Below, in pieces: positions 27,786 through 35,324 of a DNA stretch of 62,434 nucleotides. Position 1 is the stretch's first letter; each line of letters begins with the position of its first letter. Source of the DNA: Burkholderiales bacterium (GTDB lineage: Bacteria; Pseudomonadota; Gammaproteobacteria; Burkholderiales; Burkholderiaceae_B); the NCBI GenBank assembly GCA_021299735.1, contig JAJTEM010000021.1, forward strand, positions 1-62,434, given 5' to 3'. The notes beneath the pieces were generated by a model. It ran no database searches, was not told the origin of the DNA, and was given only the letters and a program-made list of their open reading frames with translations. The position numbers were made by a program, and so were the translations under genes.

Positions 27786-30273
27786 CAAGCCGCACGCCCA
27801 TGTATTTCTTGGTTCCTTCAAACCAAATCAGTGCAAGGGCTGTGGCCGCCAGTAACAACAGGCCGAATTGCAAATCAAAAAACTCCAGGCGAAACCTTTC
27901 GCGCAAGTAAGGAATGCTTAGCAGCAAGCCCAGGCCGCCCAAGGCAATTCCTGCGATCCACTTTTGAGATGAATTAGGTACTTTTAAAATTTGTATCAGT
28001 GAATTTGATTTCGAACGGCTAGACACAATCAAACCCAGATTGCCAATCACGAGAGACGCAAAGCCAATGGTAGTTGCCAATTCCTGGCTTACGCCGTAAT
28101 CAAGTAGACCCAAGTACAAAACCAGTACAATCACCATCAAACCCAAGCCTTGGGAAACCGCGAGCATCACTTGCCCTGCACTGAATATTTTTTGTGTGGC
28201 ATTGCGAGGAGGGCGCTTCATCACATCACCTTCGGGAGCTTCCATTTCGAACACTACCGCACAGGCCGGATCGATGATCATTTCAAGAAACATGATGTGC
28301 ACAGGTGTCAGCAAGGGTGGGGCACCAAACAACAGGGGAACGAATACAGCACCTGCAATCGGGATGTGAACTGCGATCACATACACCACGGCCTTTCGCA
28401 AATTGTCGTAAATTTGGCGGCCTTGGCGAATTGCGTTCACGATGGATGAAAAATTGTCATCCAACAACACAAGCGATGAGGCCTCCCGCGCAACATCAGT
28501 TCCGCGCAAGCCCATGCCAATGCCCACATGGGCCGCCTTCAAGGCGGGTGCATCGTTAACGCCATCACCCGTCATGGCAACAATTTCAACATTCGCCTGC
28601 AAGGCTTGCACGATCCGCAGTTTCTGGTGGGGCTTAATTCGCACAAACACGCCAACGTCGCGTACAGCTGTTTGTAAATCCTGGTCACTGAGTAAATCAA
28701 TGTCCTTGCCCGAGAGTACTTTGTCACACGCGATACCCGCTTGCCTGCCAATGGCCTGTGCGGTTAACTCATGGTCGCCAGTAATCATGACCACTCGAAT
28801 ACCGGCGCTTGTGCACTGTGAAACTGCCTCTGGCACCTCATGTCGAATTGGGTCTTTCAAGCCTGTCAGGCCTAGCCATTCAAATTCAAATTCTGCGGGC
28901 GAGGAGGGCCACGTGTTATCGTTTTCCTGAACATTAAATTCGGCACAGGCTACCCCAAGCATTCGAAGGCCATCATTGGCCATTTCCTTCATTTGCAATT
29001 GAATGCTCAACACCTTTTCTTCAGGCAGTTTGCACAATCTCATCACTGCCTCTGGCGCCCCCTTCACGGCCACAAGGTGTTTTTCGCCCGTTTTCCACAC
29101 ATGGGTCATCGCAGGAAGTTCGGGAGTTAAGCCATATTCATGAACCAGTTCGAATTCCTCGGTCAACTTTTTATGCTCAGGCCAAAGCAGGGCGATGCTT
29201 TCTTTGTAAGCCAACTCCATTGGGTCAAAGGCCTGAATTTCACTGGCCAATACAGCCGTGCCCAGTAGTTGTTTGGCAGGCTCGTCAAGCGCTGTGGCCT
29301 TTTGATTCAAATGAACCAAGCCACCAAGTGTTGCCAAAACCTGAAGGCTCATTTTGTTCTGGGTAATGGTGCCGGTTTTGTCCACGCACAGCGTGGTAAT
29401 ACTGCCCAGGGTTTCTATCACTGGCGCGTGGCGTGTTAAAACGCGTTGCCTTGAAATACGCCAAACACCGAGCGCCATGAACACGGTCAGAATGACCGAG
29501 AATTCTTCAGGCAACAGGGCCATGGTAAGGCTGATTGCTGTTAGGAAGCCTTTTAGCCATTCGCCCTGTAACAGCCCAAATGCCAGCAGAACCAGCGAGG
29601 AAATAAGGACACCAAACACACCAAATCGCTTGATCAGGGTGCGAATGTCTTTTTGCAATGGGCTTTGCGCATTATTAATCTGGTTCAGGCTTTTGCCAAT
29701 TTTGCCAATTTCCGTGTTCAAACCTGTTGCGCGCACCACGGCCGTGGCTGAGCCCCGAACCAGCATGCAGCCAGAGTAAACAAGATCGCCTGCAAGCTTT
29801 TCAATCGGTACCGATTCACCGGTCAACAGAGATTCATCAACCTGCACATCGCTGCACTGAATCAACTCGGCATCGGCAGAAATTCGTTCGCCTTCCTGAA
29901 ACAACACATGGTCGCCAACAACCAACTCGCGACTAAATATTTGTATCGGCACACCGTCTCGAATGACCGTTGATTTTGGGCTGGAGAGTTCTTTGATTGC
30001 ATCAAGAGCGCGTTCGCTTTTGCGTTGCTGAAAAAGCGTAATTGCAATCGATACGGCAATAAAGCCGAACAGCACCAAGGCATCGTCCAAGCTACCAATC
30101 AACATGTAAATAAGACTGGCTACCAGCAAAAGAGCAAATACGGGTTCTTTAAGAATTTCCACAATGGATGAAAAAATTGTTCGGCGCTTTGCAGCCGGCA
30201 GTTCGTTCAATCCATCGGTTTGAAGCTTTATTTTTGCTTCGGAAGAAGTAAGACCATTTTGTTTATGGTTCAT
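27775..30273 (-). CDS. Cation-transporting P-type ATPase (P2-like)
   Basis: This 832-residue polytopic ATPase couples ATP hydrolysis to cation movement across the inner membrane. Seen in order are the N-terminal cation-ATPase domain, the actuator loop TGES (about residue 151), the membrane motif PEEFSV (255-260), the phosphorylation site DKTGTIT (Asp298), the hinge MTGDGVNDAPALK and a C-terminal membrane domain. The layout resembles calcium/manganese-type P2 ATPases rather than the CPx heavy-metal type: no CPC and no HMA domain. Start is ATG 30273. It borders the accessory island; its substrate is unknown. Confidence 0.88.
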   Translation of the reverse strand: MNHKQNGLTSSEAKIKLQTDGLNELPAAKRRTIFSSIVEILKEPVFALLLVASLIYMLIGSLDDALVLFGFIAVSIAITLFQQRKSERALDAIKELSSPKSTVIRDGVPIQIFSRELVVGDHVLFQEGERISADAELIQCSDVQVDESLLTGESVPIEKLAGDLVYSGCMLVRGSATAVVRATGLNTEIGKIGKSLNQINNAQSPLQKDIRTLIKRFGVFGVLISSLVLLAFGLLQGEWLKGFLTAISLTMALLPEEFSVILTVFMALGVWRISRQRVLTRHAPVIETLGSITTLCVDKTGTITQNKMSLQVLATLGGLVHLNQKATALDEPAKQLLGTAVLASEIQAFDPMELAYKESIALLWPEHKKLTEEFELVHEYGLTPELPAMTHVWKTGEKHLVAVKGAPEAVMRLCKLPEEKVLSIQLQMKEMANDGLRMLGVACAEFNVQENDNTWPSSPAEFEFEWLGLTGLKDPIRHEVPEAVSQCTSAGIRVVMITGDHELTAQAIGRQAGIACDKVLSGKDIDLLSDQDLQTAVRDVGVFVRIKPHQKLRIVQALQANVEIVAMTGDGVNDAPALKAAHVGIGMGLRGTDVAREASSLVLLDDNFSSIVNAIRQGRQIYDNLRKAVVYVIAVHIPIAGAVFVPLLFGAPPLLTPVHIMFLEMIIDPACAVVFEMEAPEGDVMKRPPRNATQKIFSAGQVMLAVSQGLGLMVIVLVLYLGLLDYGVSQELATTIGFASLVIGNLGLIVSSRSKSNSLIQILKVPNSSQKWIAGIALGGLGLLLSIPYLRERFRLEFFDLQFGLLLLAATALALIWFEGTKKYMGVRLVKS

Positions 30274-30584
30274 CAAAACTCTTTGTTGAAGCGGCGTCGA
30301 TCACCGATGATAAAAACAATACCATTTGACAATGAAATTTTTAAGAATTACGTCGTTTCAGATCAGCCGTATCTGCCACACTCATTTGTCGTATAATTTG
30401 TATTATGTCAACTATTATATTGATTAAGACGAGCACAGAAGCAAAGCCTACGACTGTTCTACTAAAACTGTAACGATCTTTTGTATAAAACTGTAAAGAG
30501 CTGATTTATTTCGATTAAATCTGTAAAGAAGAAATATTTTTTGTAACCCTCTAGCCTACCTCAGGATAGGACACCGAGCAAATA
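30274..30584. other. Left edge of the accessory island, non-coding
   Basis: These roughly 310 bases between the ATPase start and the KfrA-like gene end are very A+T-rich and hold no credible gene. They contain three spaced copies of a short repeat (30464-30530) and a small bulged hairpin (CCTACC ... GGATAGG, near 30557-30570) that might terminate the KfrA-like transcript. The left junction of the island is probably here, but no matching end sequence was found on the right. Confidence 0.45.
30464..30530 (+). repeat. Three spaced direct repeats (A/T-rich, CTGTAAAGA)
   Basis: The sequence AAAACTGTAACGA begins near 30464, AAAACTGTAAAGA near 30487 and TAAATCTGTAAAGA near 30515. The CTG cores start at 30468, 30491 and 30521, so spacing is 23 and 30 bases. 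They look like protein-binding repeats, for example recombinase arm sites or iterons. Confidence 0.6.
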
Positions 30585-31619
30585 TTAGTCTGTCGTTTGC
30601 TTTGTAGTGCGGGGTTTTCGGATATGTTGTTTTGGTGATTTTTCGCTGATCTTAGATTGTAGGTGCCTTAACTGGGTTTGTAGCTGGCCGTTAAGCCTCA
30701 ACTGTTCATCATGGTTACGCCTAGAAGCTTGGAGGTCCTCATTTGAAACTTCGAGTTTCGTTTTAACAGAGTTTAATTCCCCCTTGAGGTTTTCTAATTG
30801 AGTGCTGATATCTCGTATTGTCGAGTTTTTGAGATTGAGTTCCTCGGTGTGGGATTTTTGAACCGTTATTGCGTCTTTGACTGCCTTGTTTGCAATTTGC
30901 CGTTCCCTTTCAATTTCCATCAAGGCACGATTTTCGTGATCCTTAAGACGAGCCAACGCGCTATCGTGTTCTTTCGAAAGTCTGCTGCTCTCCGCCAGGA
31001 AGTCTTGTCTGGCTTTGTCTAGTTGCTGCTCTAGATCATTGCATCGCTGAGTTGCATCCTGCAGGCGTTTAGATTCAACTGTAAGTCGGGTTTTTTCTTG
31101 TCTTATAGTTTCCTGCAGATCCATGATATGTGCATTTTTATCAGCATCAGCTTGTTTAAGTCGACTAATGGTCGTCTCAAGTGCGGTGTTATCGGCTCTC
31201 AATCTGTCCATTTCTTCTTGCAGCCGATAGAGTTCTTTTTGATGGACTTCTTTTTGTTCGTTAGTTGATGCATTTCCAAGTTCTACAGCGAGCCGCCAAG
31301 TTTCTTTCAGTGCATCGGTAAAACCGGATTTCAAACTTTCTGGCATGCCCGGTATTGCCAGGTCTACCCTGCTCCTCTCTCGCTGTGACGCGAAAAATTC
31401 TTGAACTGCTTTGGTTGGAGTTCCCATGCTGCCTTTTTTTACTAATCCATAGAGTTTTGTGGGGGTTGGCACGACACCGTGTTGAAAAAACAGAATTTCA
31501 CAAGTCCTTTTGTAAACATCAATCGTGGCCAAGCCCTGATCCATCATTTTTTGAATTTGTTGACGAATATCGCTATCGAAGTCAGTTTCTTTCACGGAGC
31601 GCCTCAGTTTTGTCTTCAT
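30585..31619 (-). CDS. KfrA-like DNA-binding coiled-coil protein
   Basis: This 344-residue protein has an N-terminal region (about 1-120) like the KfrA_N plasmid DNA-binding domain: IRQQIQKMMDQGLATIDVYKRT and a VVPTPTKLYGLVKKGSMGTPTKAV stretch (partly quoted). From about 125 to 325 it is an almost uninterrupted coiled coil, and the tail is basic. KfrA proteins repress their own promoter and can form filamentous nucleoprotein; similar proteins accompany tyrosine recombinases in mobile elements. It diverges from the recombinase gene across 101 bases that contain two perfect inverted repeats, likely its operators. Confidence 0.8.
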   Translation of the reverse strand: MKTKLRRSVKETDFDSDIRQQIQKMMDQGLATIDVYKRTCEILFFQHGVVPTPTKLYGLVKKGSMGTPTKAVQEFFASQRERSRVDLAIPGMPESLKSGFTDALKETWRLAVELGNASTNEQKEVHQKELYRLQEEMDRLRADNTALETTISRLKQADADKNAHIMDLQETIRQEKTRLTVESKRLQDATQRCNDLEQQLDKARQDFLAESSRLSKEHDSALARLKDHENRALMEIERERQIANKAVKDAITVQKSHTEELNLKNSTIRDISTQLENLKGELNSVKTKLEVSNEDLQASRRNHDEQLRLNGQLQTQLRHLQSKISEKSPKQHIRKPRTTKQTTD

Positions 31620-31625
31620 TGGTAT

Positions 31626-31642
31626 GTATTATTACATAATAC
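31626..31642. promoter_or_regulatory. Inverted repeat next to the KfrA-like start
   Basis: GTATTAT (31626-31632) and ATAATAC (31636-31642) form a perfect 7-bp inverted repeat with a 3-base centre, 6 bases upstream of the KfrA-like start codon. It is placed for autorepression. Confidence 0.55.
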
Positions 31643-31672
31643 GTAACAAACATACGTTTTAATTGATCTATT

Positions 31673-31696
31673 TTGACATTACACTTATAATGTCAA
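31673..31696. promoter_or_regulatory. Inverted repeat upstream of the recombinase
   Basis: TTGACATTA (31673-31681) and TAATGTCAA (31688-31696) form a perfect 9-bp inverted repeat with 6 bases between. It contains TTGACA and TATAAT-like hexamers, but these are too close to be one promoter. It lies 24 bases before the recombinase start. Confidence 0.6.
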
Positions 31697-31720
31697 TGTA
31701 CCTGTTCACCCGAGGTTGTT

Positions 31721-32899
31721 TTGAGTTTTGAGCTCATTCCCAGTGCTTTTTCCAAGAATCCAGCATTCCAAATCAGTGCTTTTGATGGTTCTACTGGAGT
31801 AAATCGTGCCTCTGGTTCCCGGCAAATTGCGGCCAACAGAGATGTCGATGCCATTTCTGCGTGGCTCATGCAGTTTCAGGCCTCTAAAAGTACATTTGAT
31901 AGTTACCGCAAAGAGGCCGAGCGGTTGCTGTTGTGGTCTGTTTTGCAGCTGTCAAAACCACTTTCCTCACTCGTGTATGAAGATCTGCAGCTCTATAGGC
32001 AATTCTTGTTAGATCCGCAGCCTGCGGACTTTTGGGTGTCTTCCCCAGGACGTCGATTCGGGCGCAACGATCAACGTTGGCGTCCCTTTGCAGGGCCTTT
32101 GTCAACAAGTAGTCAAAGGCAGACCTTGGTTATCCTTAGTTCGATGTTTAGTTGGTTGGTTGAGTCCGGGTATTTGGTGGGTAATCCGCTTGCTTTGGGC
32201 AAGCGCAGATCATCGGGTGCGCCTAAAATTATTACTCGCTATCTTGATCCCACCCTGTGGCTTGAGGTGAAGGCTTTTATCCTCGAATTGAGATCGACTG
32301 ATGTGTCCAGGTACCATCGCTTGAGGTGGTTGTTTTCACTGTTTTACCTAGGTGGTTTGCGCATTTCCGAGGTTTCACAGGGGGCAATGGGTGATTTTTA
32401 TTGCCGAAGAGCCTCAGATGGCAAAGAATTGTGGTGGCTAAGGGTTGTCGGTAAAGGCAATAAAGAGAGACAAATTCCTATTTCCGGAGAGTTTCTTGAT
32501 GAGTTGTTGCTGTACCGATCCTATATTCAGGTGCCTGGTTTTCCAAGTGAAGAGGAGCAAGTTCCGCTGTTTGGTTCAGCCCGTAATTTTCGCGTTAGGG
32601 TTGGTAGATCTTCCATACATGGGACTGTGACCGATTTGTTTGCACATGTGGCGGCCAAATTGCGCATGCAAGGAGATATGCACGCTTTACGTCGTGCATT
32701 GCAGCTTGAATCGGCTTCAGCCCATTGGCTTCGCCATACCGCTGGCTCTCACATGGCAAATTCAGGCGTTGATTTGAGAGTGATTCGGGACAATCTGGGC
32801 CATGCGTCGATCAGCACAACCTCTATCTATTTACATACCGACGATGATCAGCGTCATGCCGACACTTCAACGGCTCACCGCGTTGGTTGGTCAAATTGA
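31721..32899 (+). CDS. Tyrosine recombinase / integrase
   Basis: This 392-residue site-specific recombinase has a SAM-like core-binding domain (about 40-160) and a phage-integrase catalytic domain (about 170-385). All catalytic residues are visible: Arg214 in GGLRISEV, Lys245 in VGKGNKER, His335 and Arg338 in HWLRH, His361 in LGHAS and nucleophile Tyr370. The start is TTG 31721 with CGAGG upstream. It is larger than XerC/D and has an N-terminal extension, as in Tn554- or GI-type recombinases. It ends 3 bases before the convergent XRE gene. It is likely the mobility enzyme of the island. Confidence 0.9.
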   Translation: MSFELIPSAFSKNPAFQISAFDGSTGVNRASGSRQIAANRDVDAISAWLMQFQASKSTFDSYRKEAERLLLWSVLQLSKPLSSLVYEDLQLYRQFLLDPQPADFWVSSPGRRFGRNDQRWRPFAGPLSTSSQRQTLVILSSMFSWLVESGYLVGNPLALGKRRSSGAPKIITRYLDPTLWLEVKAFILELRSTDVSRYHRLRWLFSLFYLGGLRISEVSQGAMGDFYCRRASDGKELWWLRVVGKGNKERQIPISGEFLDELLLYRSYIQVPGFPSEEEQVPLFGSARNFRVRVGRSSIHGTVTDLFAHVAAKLRMQGDMHALRRALQLESASAHWLRHTAGSHMANSGVDLRVIRDNLGHASISTTSIYLHTDDDQRHADTSTAHRVGWSN

Positions 32900-32902
32900 T
32901 GA

Positions 32903-33109
32903 CTACGGCAACAACTCTTTGATGTCGCATCCGAGGGTGGCTGCAAGTTTGTAGGCCTTTTCAAGGGTGATACGCACCTCTCCCCTTTCAATCCTTCCCA
33001 TATAGCTGCGATCAATTTCCGCTCTCAGTGCCAATTCATCTTGAGAAAGTCCCCTTAGTTTTCGTGCTGCTCGTACTTTGTTGCCGAATATTTTTACCAC
33101 GTCTTGCAT
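32903..33109 (-). CDS. XRE-family helix-turn-helix regulator
   Basis: This 68-residue protein is a single Cro/CI-type HTH domain: the core is GLSQDELALRAEIDRSYMGRIERGE (recognisable parts quoted). Such short regulators typically control mobile elements, restriction or toxin-antitoxin genes. It faces the recombinase tail-to-tail and diverges from the orf191-helicase pair, so it most likely regulates its own and the pair's promoter. A short inverted repeat lies just upstream of its start. Confidence 0.88.
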   Translation of the reverse strand: MQDVVKIFGNKVRAARKLRGLSQDELALRAEIDRSYMGRIERGEVRITLEKAYKLAATLGCDIKELLP

Positions 33110-33113
33110 AGTC

Positions 33114-33127
33114 GCCTCTCTAGAGGC
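33114..33127. promoter_or_regulatory. Short inverted repeat upstream of the XRE gene
   Basis: GCCTCT (33114-33119) and AGAGGC (33122-33127) flank CT, just 5 bases upstream of the XRE start codon, in the divergent region shared with the orf191-helicase pair. It is a candidate operator. Confidence 0.4.
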
Positions 33128-33241
33128 AATGACTATCCAAATTTGCGGCTTTAATAGCCACGGATTATAATCCGTTCTTTTTCAAAAACCCTTTTTCGCA
33201 GTTCTTATTTGCAAGGGGGAAAATGACACTGATGGAGCATC

Positions 33242-33817
33242 ATGACTAGAAGTCTTTCACCCGAGTTTTACTCAGTTTTGATCGAGGGGAATTTGAACAA
33301 TTTTACGGTCATGGAATTGAGAGACGCGATCATTCGTGAATATAAAGATGAAACAGATATGACCTTGCGTGACTATCACAAACGTGCGTACCGGGTGGTT
33401 CTAAGGCTTCTAACCGCAGGTTTTCTTGAAAAAAGCAAAGACATTTCTGAATTTGCTCGCTACACGAAAACCCCTCTTTTTGTAGCCTCAGTGTTTAAGC
33501 AAAGAGTGACAGTTGATCGGGGGCCCAAGCAGCCCAAGCAGCCCAAGCAAGTCGAGCATGGGGCCCCCGTTTTGCCGGTTAACGATCCCTGCATTCGAGA
33601 CGAATTGGATCAATTGGTAAAAACTTATCAGGTCGATTTGCTGTCTTCGATCGGTGAATCCGAGGAGTATCTGCGCTTGCACCAAACCTATCCGCAGCTT
33701 AAAGCCAAGCTCGAGCCTCATTACCTTAAATCCAGGGATGTCAGTTCAAAAATACTTGGCAAGATTCGCGCCATTGAAAGCGTGCTTGCTAGCATGCCGA
33801 AAGATCCCGTTTTATGA
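33242..33817 (+). CDS. Unrecognised 191-residue protein, partner of the helicase
   Basis: I do not recognise a family. The first 75 residues are compact and helical with a basic segment (MTLRDYHKRAYRVVLRLLTAGFL), reminiscent of a winged-helix domain. A linker with three PKQ units follows, then a C-terminal helical half (about 110-185) rich in Leu, Lys and Glu. No signal or membrane segment is present. Its stop overlaps the helicase start by 4 bases (ATGA), so the two are translationally coupled and probably act together. A DNA-recognition or regulatory subunit for the helicase is one possibility, by inference only. Confidence 0.7.
   Translation: MTRSLSPEFYSVLIEGNLNNFTVMELRDAIIREYKDETDMTLRDYHKRAYRVVLRLLTAGFLEKSKDISEFARYTKTPLFVASVFKQRVTVDRGPKQPKQPKQVEHGAPVLPVNDPCIRDELDQLVKTYQVDLLSSIGESEEYLRLHQTYPQLKAKLEPHYLKSRDVSSKILGKIRAIESVLASMPKDPVL
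33524..33550 (+). repeat. Three tandem 9-bp units coding PKQ
   Basis: CCCAAGCAG is repeated at 33524, 33533 and 33542 (last base changed). It encodes the Pro-Lys-Gln linker of the 191-residue protein and is a likely site of length variation. Confidence 0.8.
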
Positions 33818-35208
33818 AGCTGCGTCGATGGCAATTCAACTGTCTTACGCGTGCTTTGAACTGGTTCAAAACTCAGTCACATTTCATGTGCTTGGCAACG
33901 CCTGGGTCGGGTAAAACCCGGCTATCCGCAGAACTGGCTAAAAGTCTGCTCCAAGCAAATAAAATCGATTTTGTATTGACCTTTGCACCATCAATTGAAG
34001 TTGCACAAAACACCTCAAATACTTTCACCAAAGTGCTTGGACGTCGATTTGACGGGCAAATTGGTGCAATAGGCGGCGCTTACACTTACCAAAGTTTGTT
34101 ATTCATTCAAGCGGATTTTTGGCAGATATTCGATTCCCATCGTGTTTTAGTGGTCTTGGATGAGGTTCATCATTGTGCTGGCAGCGATCTTTCAAACTCA
34201 AATTCTTGGGGGGAACAGGTTTTGCTGAGAATTCAAAGTAAAGCCACTTTCAGTATTGCACTTAGTGGTACGCCTTGGCGAAGTGATGACTTGCCAATCG
34301 TACTTGCCAAATACACGGATCCTGAAGGCAAGGTTCGCTGTGATTATGAGTATGGTTTGGCCGAGGCAATCCACGATGGAGTTTGCCGAAATCCAAAGCT
34401 GGTCCTCATTGATCACGATCGTATTCTCTTGACGAATCAACAAAGTGGAATCCAGTCGTTCGAATCCTTTGCCGAGTTACTGAGCTCGAATGGCATTACC
34501 TATGACCAACTCATTCAAAATCCTCAGGCTGTTCATTTTATGCTGAATCGTGGGTGTCAAAAACTTAAGGAAATTCGCCTTACAAACCCCAATGCGGCCG
34601 GTCTTGTTGTGGCTCGATCGGTTGAGCATGCACACGTTATTGCCGCTAAGCTTTCAAATACCTTCGCGCAGTCCGTGAAAGTGGTCACCTACAGAGATCA
34701 CGATGCTTCGAAAACGATCGATGCATTTAGGTACTCTAATGAACAATGGATTGTTAGCGTTGGGATGATTAGCGAGGGTACTGATATTCCAAGGTTGCAA
34801 GTGTGTTGCCACCTCAGTATTGTCAAAACGGAAATGCATTTCCGACAGGTTTTGGGTCGAATATTGCGTATGACCAATGATGTTGATAAAGATGGTTGGA
34901 TGTTTGTTTTTGCTGAGCCAACTCTAGTCGAATTTGCAAATGAGCTTCACCATGAAATCCCGGAGTCTCGTGTTGTTCAATTTGATGGTTCTCGTCCACG
35001 TGTAGCCGCCGAACAGAGGATTGGCAGGACTTTTGATGCTTCAACAAAGCTCAACGACTATTCGGAAATTCGCTGCAATGATGATCTGCACCTAACGCTT
35101 CAACCAGAGATTTTCGATTCAGAACCAGTGAGATATTCCCGTACTCGGTTGGAATGGGCAGGTCAATTTAGGGAGCAAGTGATTGCGACGTTTAACTCTT
35201 CATTCTGA
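33814..35208 (+). CDS. SF2 DEAD/DEAH-type helicase
   Basis: This 464-residue protein has superfamily 2 motifs in order: Walker A TPGSGKTR (29-36), the DEVH box (116-119), motif III-like SGTPWR (151-156), motif V SEGTDIP (320-326) and motif VI RQVLGRILR (344-352). It therefore has both RecA-like lobes, resembling type I/III restriction and phage-defence helicases. The last 100 residues match nothing I know. It has no visible nuclease motif. Expression is coupled to the 191-residue protein upstream. Confidence 0.87.
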   Translation: MKLRRWQFNCLTRALNWFKTQSHFMCLATPGSGKTRLSAELAKSLLQANKIDFVLTFAPSIEVAQNTSNTFTKVLGRRFDGQIGAIGGAYTYQSLLFIQADFWQIFDSHRVLVVLDEVHHCAGSDLSNSNSWGEQVLLRIQSKATFSIALSGTPWRSDDLPIVLAKYTDPEGKVRCDYEYGLAEAIHDGVCRNPKLVLIDHDRILLTNQQSGIQSFESFAELLSSNGITYDQLIQNPQAVHFMLNRGCQKLKEIRLTNPNAAGLVVARSVEHAHVIAAKLSNTFAQSVKVVTYRDHDASKTIDAFRYSNEQWIVSVGMISEGTDIPRLQVCCHLSIVKTEMHFRQVLGRILRMTNDVDKDGWMFVFAEPTLVEFANELHHEIPESRVVQFDGSRPRVAAEQRIGRTFDASTKLNDYSEIRCNDDLHLTLQPEIFDSEPVRYSRTRLEWAGQFREQVIATFNSSF

Positions 35209-35264
35209 TGAATTGCAGCAGTTCAAACGCCAAATCCTTTATTGCGATAGTTTTTAATGGAAGC

Positions 35265-35287
35265 CCCCCGGTTACAAGCACTGGGGG
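35265..35287 (+). terminator. Hairpin after the helicase gene
   Basis: CCCCCGGT (35265-35272) pairs with ACTGGGGG (35280-35287), with one G-T pair and a 7-nt loop. No long T-run follows, so termination efficiency is uncertain. It lies 56 bases after the helicase stop, between island and metal genes. Confidence 0.5.
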
Positions 35288-35324
35288 ATCTTCAATTGAG
35301 GAGATGTAAGACTAAATCGGTGCG

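Noticed and set aside
30464..30530. Possible CRISPR remnant
   Set aside because: The repeats are only about 10-13 bp, unevenly spaced, and there are no cas genes.
31673..31696. A sigma-70 promoter TTGACA/TATAAT for the recombinase
   Set aside because: The hexamers are only about 7 bases apart; the sequence is better read as an inverted repeat.
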